A stretch of 64,000 nucleotides of DNA from Macrotrachela quadricornifera (Eukaryota; Rotifera; Eurotatoria; Philodinida; Philodinidae). The translations under genes and the position numbers were made by a program. The notes beneath the pieces were generated by a model. That model was not told where the DNA came from. It saw only the letters and a list, made by a program, of their open reading frames with translations, and ran no database searches. Below are positions 14,004 through 25,900 of this stretch, piece after piece; the first letter of the stretch is position 1, and every line of letters begins with the position of its first letter. Location of the stretch: assembly GCA_022393335.1 (NCBI GenBank), contig JAJEKB010000312.1, forward strand, positions 105,848-169,847. The letters run 5' to 3'.

Positions 14004-17000
14004 TTACCAGTTATTTTGTAAATCAATTTCTGAAACAAGACTTTGTCGATGAAATTTATTTTCAATACATGTTTGTCTTCTTTTCTTTTCATTTAAATTT
14101 TTTATTTGATCAGTTTTAATTTGAAGAAGAGCATTTTTTCTTAAATTAATTAATGATGGATTTCGTAATAAAAGTACTATTAAATGCCATTTTCGTATTG
14201 CTTTTGATGAATAATCTTTGGTTATTTTCATCATCATTACTGTATTTTTATTTGTATATTGTTTAGCTTTTATTCTACCATATAAATAACTTGCCATAGC
14301 TAACATTATTGGATTTCGATGTACAGCTTCAATATGAATAAAACCACAATAAGCTGAAAATCCTGCATCTAATGTTTCAAGTTTTCTTCCCAATGGTGAA
14401 TAATCAAGACGAGACATATATAAACATCCTCCAATAATACTTTTTATAATCCGTATTATTGATGATATAAAACCCAAAAATGAATCAAGAAAAAAATTAA
14501 AATATAAGAATATCATTAATATTCGTCGATTATTTATTGCTAATATATCTCCATAATGTTGTAAAAAAACATATTTTGCTAATAAATTATTAAGATATTG
14601 TTTGAAAAGAATTAATAATAATATTGGTATTATACGTTTAAGAATTTTTTCAAGAAATTTAACACTACCAAATGTAATAAATGCATCGATACACATATAA
14701 ATAATAAATGCAAATAAACCAATTAAAACATAACCCCATATAAGATAACCAATAAAAAATCCGGCAAAATGAAAATTACCAGTACTATAATTGGTATATC
14801 TTGATTTATTTCTTTTCGGAATTTCTGAATCATCACCACGAAATAATTGAAATAAATTTCTTCGAATATTTACCAATAAAACTAATAATTGAATTATTGT
14901 TATAATAAATGCTGTTAATATAGCAAAAATATATGGTCGAAGAAAACTTGGTACTGGAAATTCACTTTGGGTATTTTGTTCATCATTTGACGTTGTTAAT
15001 TTATTAAATAAATCTTGAAGTAAATTTTGTAATTTACTTAAATATGGTATAACTAATATACATGATTGCATTGTCGTAAAATATAACAGAAGAAATACTG
15101 ATGAATAAACACAAAATATACGTGATGAAAAACGAAAATCATCACGCCATTGATAGATAAATTTTGGTATTATACGTGCAAGAAATAATCGACTAGTTGA
15201 ACGTTGATAAACTGGTCGAAATAAATTTCTTATATAAGACATTTCCACAGAATGAATAAGTGATGACTGTAAAAAAATTTTTTCATCTCTTCTTAAATGT
15301 AAACGATTAAATTGTTTTTGATCTTTATATTTTATTTTTATGTAAATTTTATTTATTAACAATATCGGTAATTTTATAACTATATATGACCAACAAATAA
15401 GTCGTGGAATATTAGTAAATATTTGAATAAGTATTAAATTTTGATTAGTACCATAATATTCAAATAATCGTACAAGATCTGTACCATTTGTTTCATCAAA
15501 ATTAGCGTCTGATGGATAAAAATCACTTTGACATAAATTTTGATAAACAATAAAAACAGTAAAATCAAGCCAAGCATAAAATGTTGCACATGTAAGAGTT
15601 AAAATTGAATCAATATAAACAGCAGATAGCACTGGATAATAACGAATACCAATAACTAATACTTTTGCAATTTGTAATAAATATACTACAATAACACCTA
15701 AAGAAAAAAACATTTTAGTTAAATTAAAATCGAATACAAGAATATCTGCAACTGTCAAATAACTTTTAAGTTGCAGTATGAACATAATGTAGGTCCTAAT
15801 GAGTTATGAATATTTTGAAAAGAATTCATATAACTAGTCTAATGCTACTGAGATATTGCGTTTTTACTGTATTTTTAATGAGAAACCTGTAATCCTCCTC
15901 AGGAATGTGAAGAAAACTAATTTGATTGTTCCTATCCTAAGATACAATTATAGTAGAATCGTGCCTTTGTATCAGGTATATCTATCGATGGACTCTGATG
16001 CTCTTATTTCAAACTAAGACTAGCAAATAATTCAAACCTCCTCCACTTGTTGTATTTCCATTAATAACTTGATTAATGATATCCAAAAGTTCATCAGCAA
16101 CAATAGCAAATATAACAGCAGCAAATTTTCTTTTTATATGAGTATAAAAATCTACTGGTACAACCGGTGCAAAATAACCATTTAATTTTGTTGACATACA
16201 TGAAGTTCGTCTTGAAAAAATAATAAAAATTAATATAATTAAACATGCTATAGGAAATGTTAACATATTAAAATCTTCTAATTCAATTAAATTACAAAAT
16301 GAATTTCTTTCATAAAATAATGATTTTGATTCTTTATATTTATTAACTAAATCATTATGAATTGGTTTTAAAAGTAACCATGATGTAATTGATGCTAATA
16401 TTGTTATTATTAACATAAGAATAGCAATAAAACATGATGATAAACGAGCTGATTGTCTAACGTTAGCTAATGCTACATCTGTTAACTTTGTATTTGTTAT
16501 ATCTTTCTGATTGATTCTTTGAAAAAAACATAGAATAAAGAATATAGTTTCAAACTTAAATATAACTTTACGTATTTGTTTCATTTTTTGGTTGTTGTTT
16601 TTTTTTACGAATTGAACAAAAAATAGAGAGTCCATAGAAAACAATAATCAAAATAAGTAATAAAGCACCAAGAACAATCACTTGAATACCACTACTAGAT
16701 TCTAAAAATAGAGTATAATCTACTTTTATAAAGGAATAGAAATGCTATTGTTATATGACAACATTATCAAATAATCGTCTTGATCATTTAATTAATCAAA
16801 AATACTCATGAAAGAAAAATGCGAGAGATAAATTTGAAATTGATTAAAATAAACATAGTTTACATGCAATTGATTATTTGTCGAAAGATTTCAACAAATA
16901 AACTAAGACAATAATTATTTTTCGACTTCGTTTTTCAAATTAAAAAAAAAACAATTGGGATTCTATAGAAATTCTACGACAAAATTATATTTCAAAAAAA

Positions 17001-17682
17001 AAGTTTTTCTGCACCATTTTCTGAGCAGACCAATTATCATTAAACGACACCGGATGTTATACCATTATTATAATAAAATCATTTCCGTTACTTTCACCAA
17101 TAATATTTTTTATAAAGTTTTTACAAAGTACTTTATTGTAACACTTTTTTTTTATTTCTGAAAAACACAAAGGTCAACATGACTTTTCACAAGTTAAACA
17201 AAGAATATTTTTATGATGATTTCTATAATTTCTTTTTTTTTTTGAATTTAAATTGAACATCAAAACATATGTTTTAACAGTATATAAGTCATGACATCTA
17301 AATCTAAAAAAAGATATAATTAAGAATAGTAAGATTTCATTTTTATCTACTCTGTTAAAAGCAGTATAAATCAGCGAAATTCAAAGGAAATTCTTTTAAA
17401 ATATACTCTAAATAAAAGAAAAATATTTTACTAATAATTAAATACTCACGTTGATTACAAAGTGTTCCAATCCACCAAAATTTGCATTCACATTCCCAAT
17501 TACCATCAATATTATTTCGACAGTAACCATATTGACCACAAGGATTATACATTGAACAATCTGAATACGTCTTTTTATTTTATGTTCAACATTTTTTTTT
17601 GTTTGAAATACTCACTTTGACCTGCAATCCCTGGTACTAATAGTAGTATAAGAAGCGTGATTAATTCAAATACTTTAGTCAT
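14004..17682 (-). CDS. STRA6-type retinol transporter/receptor with N-terminal EGF module
   Basis: Five minus-strand exons, 17616-17682, 17450-17560, 16572-16701, 16038-16516 and 14004-15751, give about 844 residues. Exon 1 is a signal peptide. Exon 2 is one EGF-like module (six Cys, about residues 24-58). Exon 3 adds a membrane helix (IQVIVLGALLLILIIVFYG). The rest aligns along the STRA6 family: PVDFYTHIKRKFAA, IRYYPVL, INNRRILM, LETLDAGFSAYCGFIHIE and the C-terminal LRNPSLINLRKNALL. STRA6 is a multi-pass plasma-membrane protein moving retinol between binding protein and cell. Vertebrate STRA6 is about 667 residues without an EGF module; here two helices precede the usual first helix, keeping the N-terminus outside. 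The last intron (15752-16037) is least certain: its donor and acceptor were picked by phase. The ligand is unknown. Confidence 0.85.
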
Positions 17683-19087
17683 TGTATGATATTTCCTTGT
17701 AAATAGCTTATTAATATATCTATGTTTCTTTTAATTGTGTATTTTCATTATGTAAAAAGTGACTTTTTTATTCAACAACATCTTCTTCGTCAATATTTTT
17801 GTATTTTTTTCCCTTCTACTTTATTAGAAAACCATATAAAGAAGAATAAAAAAATAGTTTCTTTGCCTGTTGAGATGCTTGTTGTCGTGTTATTCTCATA
17901 GAAACTATTCTATCAAGGAAAAAAAAAGAACTGGAGCATGAACATAATCGACGCAATACATTTGTTCAACGGCAATAGAGCAAAAAAATTTAAAGAAAAT
18001 TATATGCCTGATTATGTAAATATGAAAAAAAAATGTTTTATCCTCTATTTGAATCAATATTTGCTATGGAATTTTTAGAAAACGTTTTATAAGATGATCT
18101 ATTTGATATGATTAATACATTAAAATAGATTAGAATTATTCGATATGATTTTATATATATTCTAGATAAATTAAAAAGGTCATGTTAATTATGTTTTTGA
18201 AATCAGCAAGAATGTCAATTTATAGTAAGCTGTTGGCTGTCAACAAAACTGATATTTACTCATCAAACAATTGAATATTTTATTATGTTTATTTGTCAAT
18301 AGAAACTAAAAAACATATCATAAAATTTTTCTAAACTTCTTAATAAAACTCAATCAAGTCCAGGAAAAGAGTAATTTTTTTTATGCTAAAAATTCTCTTT
18401 ACTTGATAAAAAATATGTAAATTACTTCTACCGTAATTTTAATACCTAAAATTAATGTCAAAAAAAAATGATATTAATGCATTCATCTAAGTATTATTTA
18501 TCATCAATAATCATTGATTAGACAAAATTATATTCTTTCTGAAAGATTTCAAAAAATATTTGATATTTTTTTAGAATAAAATCGTCCACATTTTCCAACC
18601 CATGGAATTTGATAATATCTGTAATTTTAATTAATATAGTTATGTAATGTGTTTTAAATATTGACTTGATTCTTTGATAAGTTTTACAACAAAACAATTA
18701 TAGAAAATAAAGTATTGACCATATTTAAAAATCTTTAATTTTCACTATTAAATACTATCAAAACAAATTGTTTTGAATACTAAAACATATACGAAGGTCA
18801 ACAACTTGATTTCGATTCATTAAATTTAATTATGCAATGATAAAACTATACTCAAGATAAATTATTTTACATCATAAATCTCTTCACTTAACTCAATTCT
18901 ATCTATGTATATTATGAAAGCAAAAATATTCAAAAACCAGTAAATATGTATATAGATGACGCTTGTTATACTGTAATAGAGGTGTTTGTTTAGCAACATA
19001 ATTTAAGTTTACTAGCAAATGACGAATGAAATAGGAAAATATAAAAAATCTGTCTATTCTTTGATAAAATAATTGCTATAGTCATCA
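17683..19087. other. Intergenic AT-rich DNA between divergent STRA6-like and SPAG16 genes
   Basis: No coding exon seen. It must hold the upstream regions of both divergent genes. A short inverted repeat (aatagtttct/agaaactatt) lies near 17853-17909, probably chance. Confidence 0.4.
19080..19081 (+). promoter_or_regulatory. Splice-acceptor-like AG six bases before SPAG16 start
   Basis: The sequence attgctatag precedes tcatca and then the ATG at 19088. The same six-base spacing is seen before RASGEF1 and CD2BP2. It is a candidate spliced-leader acceptor; no donor or 5' exon is visible. Confidence 0.35.
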
Positions 19088-22000
19088 ATGGCAACAATAG
19101 CTGCAAATAATATGCGTGATGTCGGTCCAAAAGATGTACAAACACATAATACTTCATCAACGAGAATAGATTTAGCAAATATTGCCGATGTTCCTTATTA
19201 TGTTGAAAGTAATTCAATTTTTGTTAATATTTTCATAAAATAATTTTTTTTTCCTTTTACATAGAACGATATGTTCGTGCAGTTGATAATGGTGAGGAAT
19301 TTCATTATGAAGAAGTACCTGTTGAAGAATTTTATGATGATGGTATATTTTATTTTTGTATCAAAATATAATTCAATTTTATTAATATTCATTTTTAGAT
19401 AAAGAAGATACACTTGATGCACTTATTCGAAATGTTAAAGATCAACAACGTGAATCACAAATTGCAACAACATCAGTATTTATATATTTATTTTTTATTA
19501 AAATCTAATGAAAAAATTTCATTTTTGTGATGTATTATAGACATCTGTTGCAGTTCCTCGTAGTACATTAAGTACTCAACCAGAAGCTGTTGATGATTTT
19601 GTTCGTAATTTTCTTGTTCGTATGGGTATGAAAAAAACAATGCAACAATTTCAAATTGAATGGCATAATTTATCATCATCGGGACGTATTAAAACAAATG
19701 AATGTGGTTATTTACCTGATGTAGTTAAACATAATGAAGAATTAAGTGAAAAAATGAAATTACTCGAATCAGAAGTTGATCGATATCGAAAATCTGCCGA
19801 GTAAATCATTAAATATATTTAATAAAGGAAAAAAAAAACAATTTTTATTTATAGAAAAGCACGAGAAGAATTTGTTAAAATGAAAAAAGAACGTGATTAT
19901 CATCGACAACATCATAATCGTATTGCACAAGAAAAAAATAATCTTGTCACATTTGTTAAACGGTTATCATGAAAAAAAATTCCTTTTTTTTCTATATTTA
20001 TTTTTTCTTTTAGATTAAAAACTCATCTATCAACATTTGAACCACAATTAGATGAATTAAAAACTAAATATGATGGAGCTATGCGTGAAAAAATGGTTTA
20101 TAAATTAGAAAAAGAAAAATTACAAAATGAATTAAATACATTAAAATTAGGTACTTCAATATCATTACAAAGTAAGTAAATATATAGAATTTCAAACAAA
20201 AAAAAAATATGAGATTTATTATTTTCTTTTTCTGATAGATAGTACAGAAGGTGGATTAGGACCAACACAAGCAAAACTTCGAGATTTAAGAGTTAAAGAA
20301 GAAAAGAAAAAAATCTCTGTAACAGCTGAACAAAGACGATTAACTAATTCAACTGAAATAACTAATGAATCACATCCACGAGTTCGTAAAATTATTATTA
20401 TTTTTTTTATTATTTTACATTCTATCAATAAACATTTATAGGATTCAGAATTTCCAATTGATACAGGAAATAATCCATATTTAAATAGATTTGCTGAAGA
20501 TGCTTTTCATCGATCAACATTAACATTAGCTAAAGAAATTGAAGCACATGATGGTCCTATAAGTTGGTATGTGAAATAAAATAGATTTCAATTAAAATAA
20601 GAAAATCTCTATTAGAATTTATAGGATATTTCTACAATATTTTTTTTTTATAGAAGCTAAAAGATGTAAGACATACTCAAGCAAATAGCCAGATATTGAT
20701 ATAGGTTTTACATTAATAAAAATAAATTAAATAAAGGAACAAAATTACATAGTAAATCACGAAAAGATATAAACTTTTCCTAATTTATATATACGGAATT
20801 TCCACTAAATTTACATACCACTGTTTAGTAACGTGTAGTAATATTTGATGTTTTAAATGTATCCTGAAAGAATTTTAATTGAGCTAATTTTTAAAATAAA
20901 TATTGATTTAATCAGAATGTTTAATGATCATATTCTAAACATGAAATTTTTCTATGACAAAAAAAATTCGTTAAATCCTTTGATTAAATTGATATATTTT
21001 TAGTGCTGCCATTCATCCTCGTAAACATGTTGCTGTTACAGTATGTAAAACTAAATAAAAATATATATTCATAATTTTATTTTAATATGATTAGGTAAGT
21101 GATGATCGATCATGGAAAATGTGGGCTATTCCTGAAGGTAAAATACATGTATTTATTTTATATAAATTCATATGTTTGTTTTTTAATTTATAGGTGATAT
21201 GATTATGAAAGGTGAAGGTCATTCTGATTGGGTGTAAGTGTTATTATTTTTTTTAATTTTATATTAATCTTTTGTTATTTTTGAAATAAATTTATATTTA
21301 TTAAGATCTGGTGTTGATTTTCATCCGAGTGGAAATAAAATGGCAACATGTTCTGGTGATACATCAATTAAAATTTGGGACTTTTCACAAAAAAAATGTA
21401 TTCATACATTTACAAATCATCTTTTACCAGGTAGATTATCTTAAAATATTTTAATGAGAAAAAATTCAATGTTTTTTATTTATTTAGTTTGGTCTGTTAA
21501 TTTTCATTCATGTGGAGATTTTCTTGCTTCAGCTTCTCAAGATAAAACAGTTCGATTATGGGATTTAAATAGGTTTATTAAATATAAAATAAATAAAAAA
21601 AAAAAGTATCTATGAAATTTTTTTTTTATTTTCTAGTCTTCGTTGTCGAACAGTTATGCGTGGACATCAAGATTCAGTTCATTCAGCTGAATTATTAATG
21701 TTTTCAAATATAGTTTTATCCAGTTCAGTTGATAAAACTCTTATGTTATGGGATACTCGAACAGTATATAAAATAAAACAAACAAACAAAAATTATTTTA
21801 AAAATTAATTTTTAGGGTTTAGCTGAACATACATTTGTTGGTCATGTTAATCCTTGTAATCAAGCAACATTTAATTTACGAGTAGATCTTATTAAATGAT
21901 ATATATATTATATAAAATAATTTTTATATATTCTAAGGGTGATACAATTGCATCTTGTGATTCTAAAGGTATAGTTAAATTATGGGATGTAAGAACAATA

Positions 22001-22362
22001 AAAAGTATGGTGACATTGGATTTTGGACCTTATTCAGCTAATAGTGTTTCATTTCATCCAGCCGGTACAACAAAAAAATTTAATTATTTAGAAAAAAAAA
22101 TATAAATTCTATTTTTAAGGTCAACTTTTAACAACAGCTTCCGGTGATCGAACAATAAAACTTTATAATATTGCTACTGAACAAGTAAAATAATATTTAT
22201 TTTTAAAATTATTAAATTTGAATTTTTCTTTTCTTTTTTTTTCGTTCAAAGTTAATACCATTAAGTAGTCATCATGATGAAGTTCAATATGTTAAATTTG
22301 ATCTTAAAGGACAATATATGGTTTCAACTGGACGTGATCGAACATTACGTGTTTGGTCATAA
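19088..22362 (+). CDS. SPAG16: SPAG16 / PF20, axonemal central-apparatus WD40 protein
   Basis: Eighteen exons in phase give about 631 residues, close to the long vertebrate form: 19088-19208, 19265-19342, 19399-19475, 19541-19800, 19855-19962, 20014-20171, 20239-20381, 20442-20566, 21004-21040, 21095-21137, 21194-21233, 21306-21430, 21488-21572, 21637-21763, 21816-21881, 21938-22064, 22120-22184, 22252-22362. A LisH-like segment (DDFVRNFLVRMGMKKTMQQF) lies at ~110-130 and coiled coil at ~145-270 (KKERDYHRQHHNRIAQEKN). The conserved DSEFPID linker is followed by seven WD40 repeats from ~350 to the end (SGDTSIKIWDF, SQDKTVRLWDL, GRDRTLRVWS). PF20/SPAG16 sits on the bridge between the central-pair microtubules of motile 9+2 cilia and is needed for beating. 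Introns are 50-70 bp except 20567-21003. Nothing is missing. Confidence 0.96.
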
Positions 22363-22893
22363 CTTTGTAGAATTTTATTTTGTTTTCTTTTTCTTTTTTT
22401 GATAAGAATATATACAAACATTTATTTGAAATTTTTTTCTTAAATCTATTAATTGAATTTAAAAAAAAAAACAACAAAGATTGCTTTTTTTTTCATTTGA
22501 AAAATAAAAATATTCTTTTTCGTCTGAATTTAATGTTTAAAAAATTTTTAAATTAATGGAAACTATATTTAGTTTAAGACAATTATTCTTCAATCTTGAA
22601 TACATATGTGCATTACCTTTTTTTTTCATGATTGGATAGAATATAATCATTGTATCATATACTATGATTCACATTAAAACAGAAAAGAATAATCAAGACA
22701 TTCGAGAAAAATACGAACGCACTTGCTTTATTATTATGTGTGACTGGATATCCAGGAATATAGAATATATGTATATCTTACATCTTTCTTTCGATCGTTC
22801 TATATTTGTTTCTTTGTGCTCAACAAAGAGGGAGAGTGATAACTATAGAATGATTTCGTTCGTTCATTTGTGCCTAGTCGACGAAGATTCTCC
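22363..22893. other. Spacer between SPAG16 and the TEP-like gene
   Basis: It holds the SPAG16 3' end (T-rich) and the upstream region of the next gene. A 95-codon open frame here (22664-22951) has no similarity I recognise and overlaps the promoter, so it is not called a gene. Confidence 0.4.
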
Positions 22894-22901
22894 TATAAAT
22901 A
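22894..22901 (+). promoter_or_regulatory. TATA box of the TEP-like gene
   Basis: TATAAATA lies 52 bases before the ATG at 22953, leaving room for a start site about 30 bases downstream and a short leader. It suits the biased codon use of the gene behind it, which suggests strong expression. Confidence 0.6.
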
Positions 22902-22952
22902 GTGCCGTTGGTTGGCAGTTTAATTCACAACTCCTCTTCTTCAACCATTAAG

Positions 22953-25900
22953 ATGAATGTAAGTAAAGAAGATTATCTTATTTATTTACCTTTTACTAAT
23001 GTTTTTTTATATTCTATAGTGGTCTTTGATCATTCTTGGCTTGGTTGCTTTGACAAGCGTAGCCATCGCCGACAAGTATATTTTATTTTATTAATTTAAT
23101 TATTTATAATGAAAGAATATTATTAATTTTAGCTCGTATCTTGTTATCGTACCCAAACTTCTTAAAGTCGGATGGGACAATCAACTTTCAGTTTTCATTG
23201 GTGCTGCTTCAGGACCAGTGGAAGTTAAATTTGACTTAGTTATGGGCCAACGACACATTGAAAACACAATTTCAGTCAAACCAGGCGAAACACGCAATGT
23301 TACAATGACTCTTCCACGGGAATTCCCCGCTGGTCCTGCTGAATTAAACATTGTTGGAACTGGTGGTGTTCGTTTCGAAGAAAAACGTGACGTTATTGTC
23401 TATGACAATACCCATGTTGTTCTTGTTCAAACATCAGCATCCACTTATCGTCCAGGTGATGACATGGATATCCGTGTTGTTGTAACAAATGAAGAGCTCA
23501 TCCCATTGGAAACTGGTGAAGTTCTCATCGAAATTTATGATGCTAACCTTAAACTCGTTGGTGAATTTCCACGTATTCCAATTCGTGGAGGTATCAGTCA
23601 ATCATTCATTTTTCCAATTGGTGATCACTGCAATGTTGGTACATGGCTTGTTACAGCTGTTGTTGGCAATACAACATCATCTCTTGAAGTTCTTGTTGCT
23701 GCACCAGTTACACCATCATTTGATCTTAAAGCTATGTTTCAACGATTTCTTCTTCGTACAGATAAAGTCCTTCGTGGTGTTATCGAAATCGATGATGATG
23801 ACAGTGTACCAATTTTTGGTCGTGGTTTAATGGCTGTTGGTCAAATCACTGAACAAGATGTCCAACGTATGATGAAAGAACGAGAAACACAATCACAAAC
23901 ACAAACACAAAAGAAAACTCAAGGTGTTGATGAAGAATGGCGTAAATGGAAATCACAACAATTCGAAATTGCTGGTCGTGTTGAAATCAACTATGATCTC
24001 TTATCAGTATTTAACATTGATGTAACAAAAGCTCTTGCTATTCAAGTTTACATTCAAGTAACTGATCTTGCTTCTGGTCAAGAACGTATCATTCAACATG
24101 TTATTCCAATATTCACACGTGATATCATTTATGACATCCGTCCACTTGAATTCGAAGCTGGCATTAAGAATGAATTTGAAGTCATTGCCAAACGACCAGA
24201 TGGTAAACCAGCTAAAATGGAAAATTTAATTATCACTGTTACAATGATCTTGGGTAATGAACAAGGCAAAGCACAAGAAGAAAAATCAGTTGAAATTAAA
24301 GATTTCTATACACGGTATGTATAATTTTTAATATCATGAAAATAAAATCAAACATTTTTTCTTCTTTCATTTTTTAGTGGTCGCACTGATATTGGCCTCT
24401 TCAACACTGAAATTCCACAAAACTGTATTGGTGTCCTTATGACAGTATGTGTTTTGTTTTGTTTATTTCTAAAATTGTATTTTATTATTTTCACTTTAAT
24501 TTTAATAGATTACACCATTAAACGAAGAAGGTCAAGTACATGGTTATCGTAGCCAACCTATCCCACTCATGCCAACACCTCAACATGGTACTACCGGTGC
24601 TAAATTATCAATTGAACTTTTACCATCAACAACAAACTCAGCTTCATCAGATGTCAATGCACCAGTTGTTAGTTCACAAGTCTCAACTGTTGGTCGTACA
24701 TCAAACTTTTATATTCAATTGATTCCATCAAAACCAGTTGAAAAATTTGAACCATTACCAATGTCATGGGTACTTTTAACAAACGGTCGTATTACACTTA
24801 CTGGTGAATTCACTGTTCAACCAACAAAAGAATGTCAATCAAAAGCTACACGTGCTATTGTACCAGAAGAACAAGCTCCACCAACATGTGTATTTAATGG
24901 TACTTTACCAATCCAAATTACACGTCATATGATGCCATATTCAACATTACTTGTATATACATTCCAACCATCATTTGGCTTCAATGTTGCTGAATCATAT
25001 CGTTTTTCAGTTGCTGGTCTCTTCCAACACCCATTACGATTAAATGCAACAATTGTTCCATACACATCAATGGACAGAGCAATGTATAATAAAGATATTG
25101 ATTCAATGGAAGATCAAGAATCATTAGAAGATGTTGACTTTAAACCAGTATCTATTTCAGACAAAGCTCATAGCAAAACACGCGTTGAACTTTCATGGAC
25201 TGGTACACCAGATTCAGTTGTTGGTCTTAATGTTATGGAATATGATGGCGTTATGCAAGGTTTATCAGGTGAAATTACCAAAGAACGTGTACTTAAATAT
25301 TTAACAACATATGAACAAGTACCTATTTTTGGTATGCCAACACATTCATCATCATCAAGTGACAAATCTGGCTTACAAGAACGTGAATTAGAAGAACGTG
25401 AATTAGAAGAACGTGAAATTAGAGAACGTGGAATGGAAGAACGTGAATTAGAAGAACGAGATGTATCAGACAGTACATTTTCAACATCAACATTAGACTC
25501 ATCGACTGACAATATGGAAAGTCAATCTGGCATGAAAATGAAGAGCAAATTTGCAAGAAAACCATCAGGCTTACCAGTAGATTTCGAAACAACAACAGGC
25601 AAACCAGGTTCAGACTTCAAACCACGAAATGTCGTTAGTGAAGACGAAGAAGAAAAAAACATTGACCAAGAATACGAAGTAAATTGAATAATTTTTTTAT
25701 TTTTTATTTTTCTTATATAAATTTTTGCTTTTCTAGGCATACCGAGTTCGTTATCCACTTGAAAAAATGGTCTTTGGTATTGTTTCAAACCGAATGAAAT
25801 CAGTTGAAGGTGATGATAGTTATGTAACACCAACTCTTGGACGTTTATATGGTGATGCTCAAAGCCGACCATCAACACAATATCGTCGTCGTGATATGAA

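Noticed and set aside
17853..17909. Ten-base inverted repeat aatagtttct/agaaactatt
   Set aside because: Short stem with a long loop; expected by chance in AT-rich DNA.
22664..23099. Overlapping short frames upstream of the TEP-like gene
   Set aside because: They run through the TATA box, leader and first introns and show no family similarity.
25168..25512. Minus-strand Ser/Arg-rich frame
   Set aside because: It is the antisense of the ERELE repeat coding region of the TEP-like gene.
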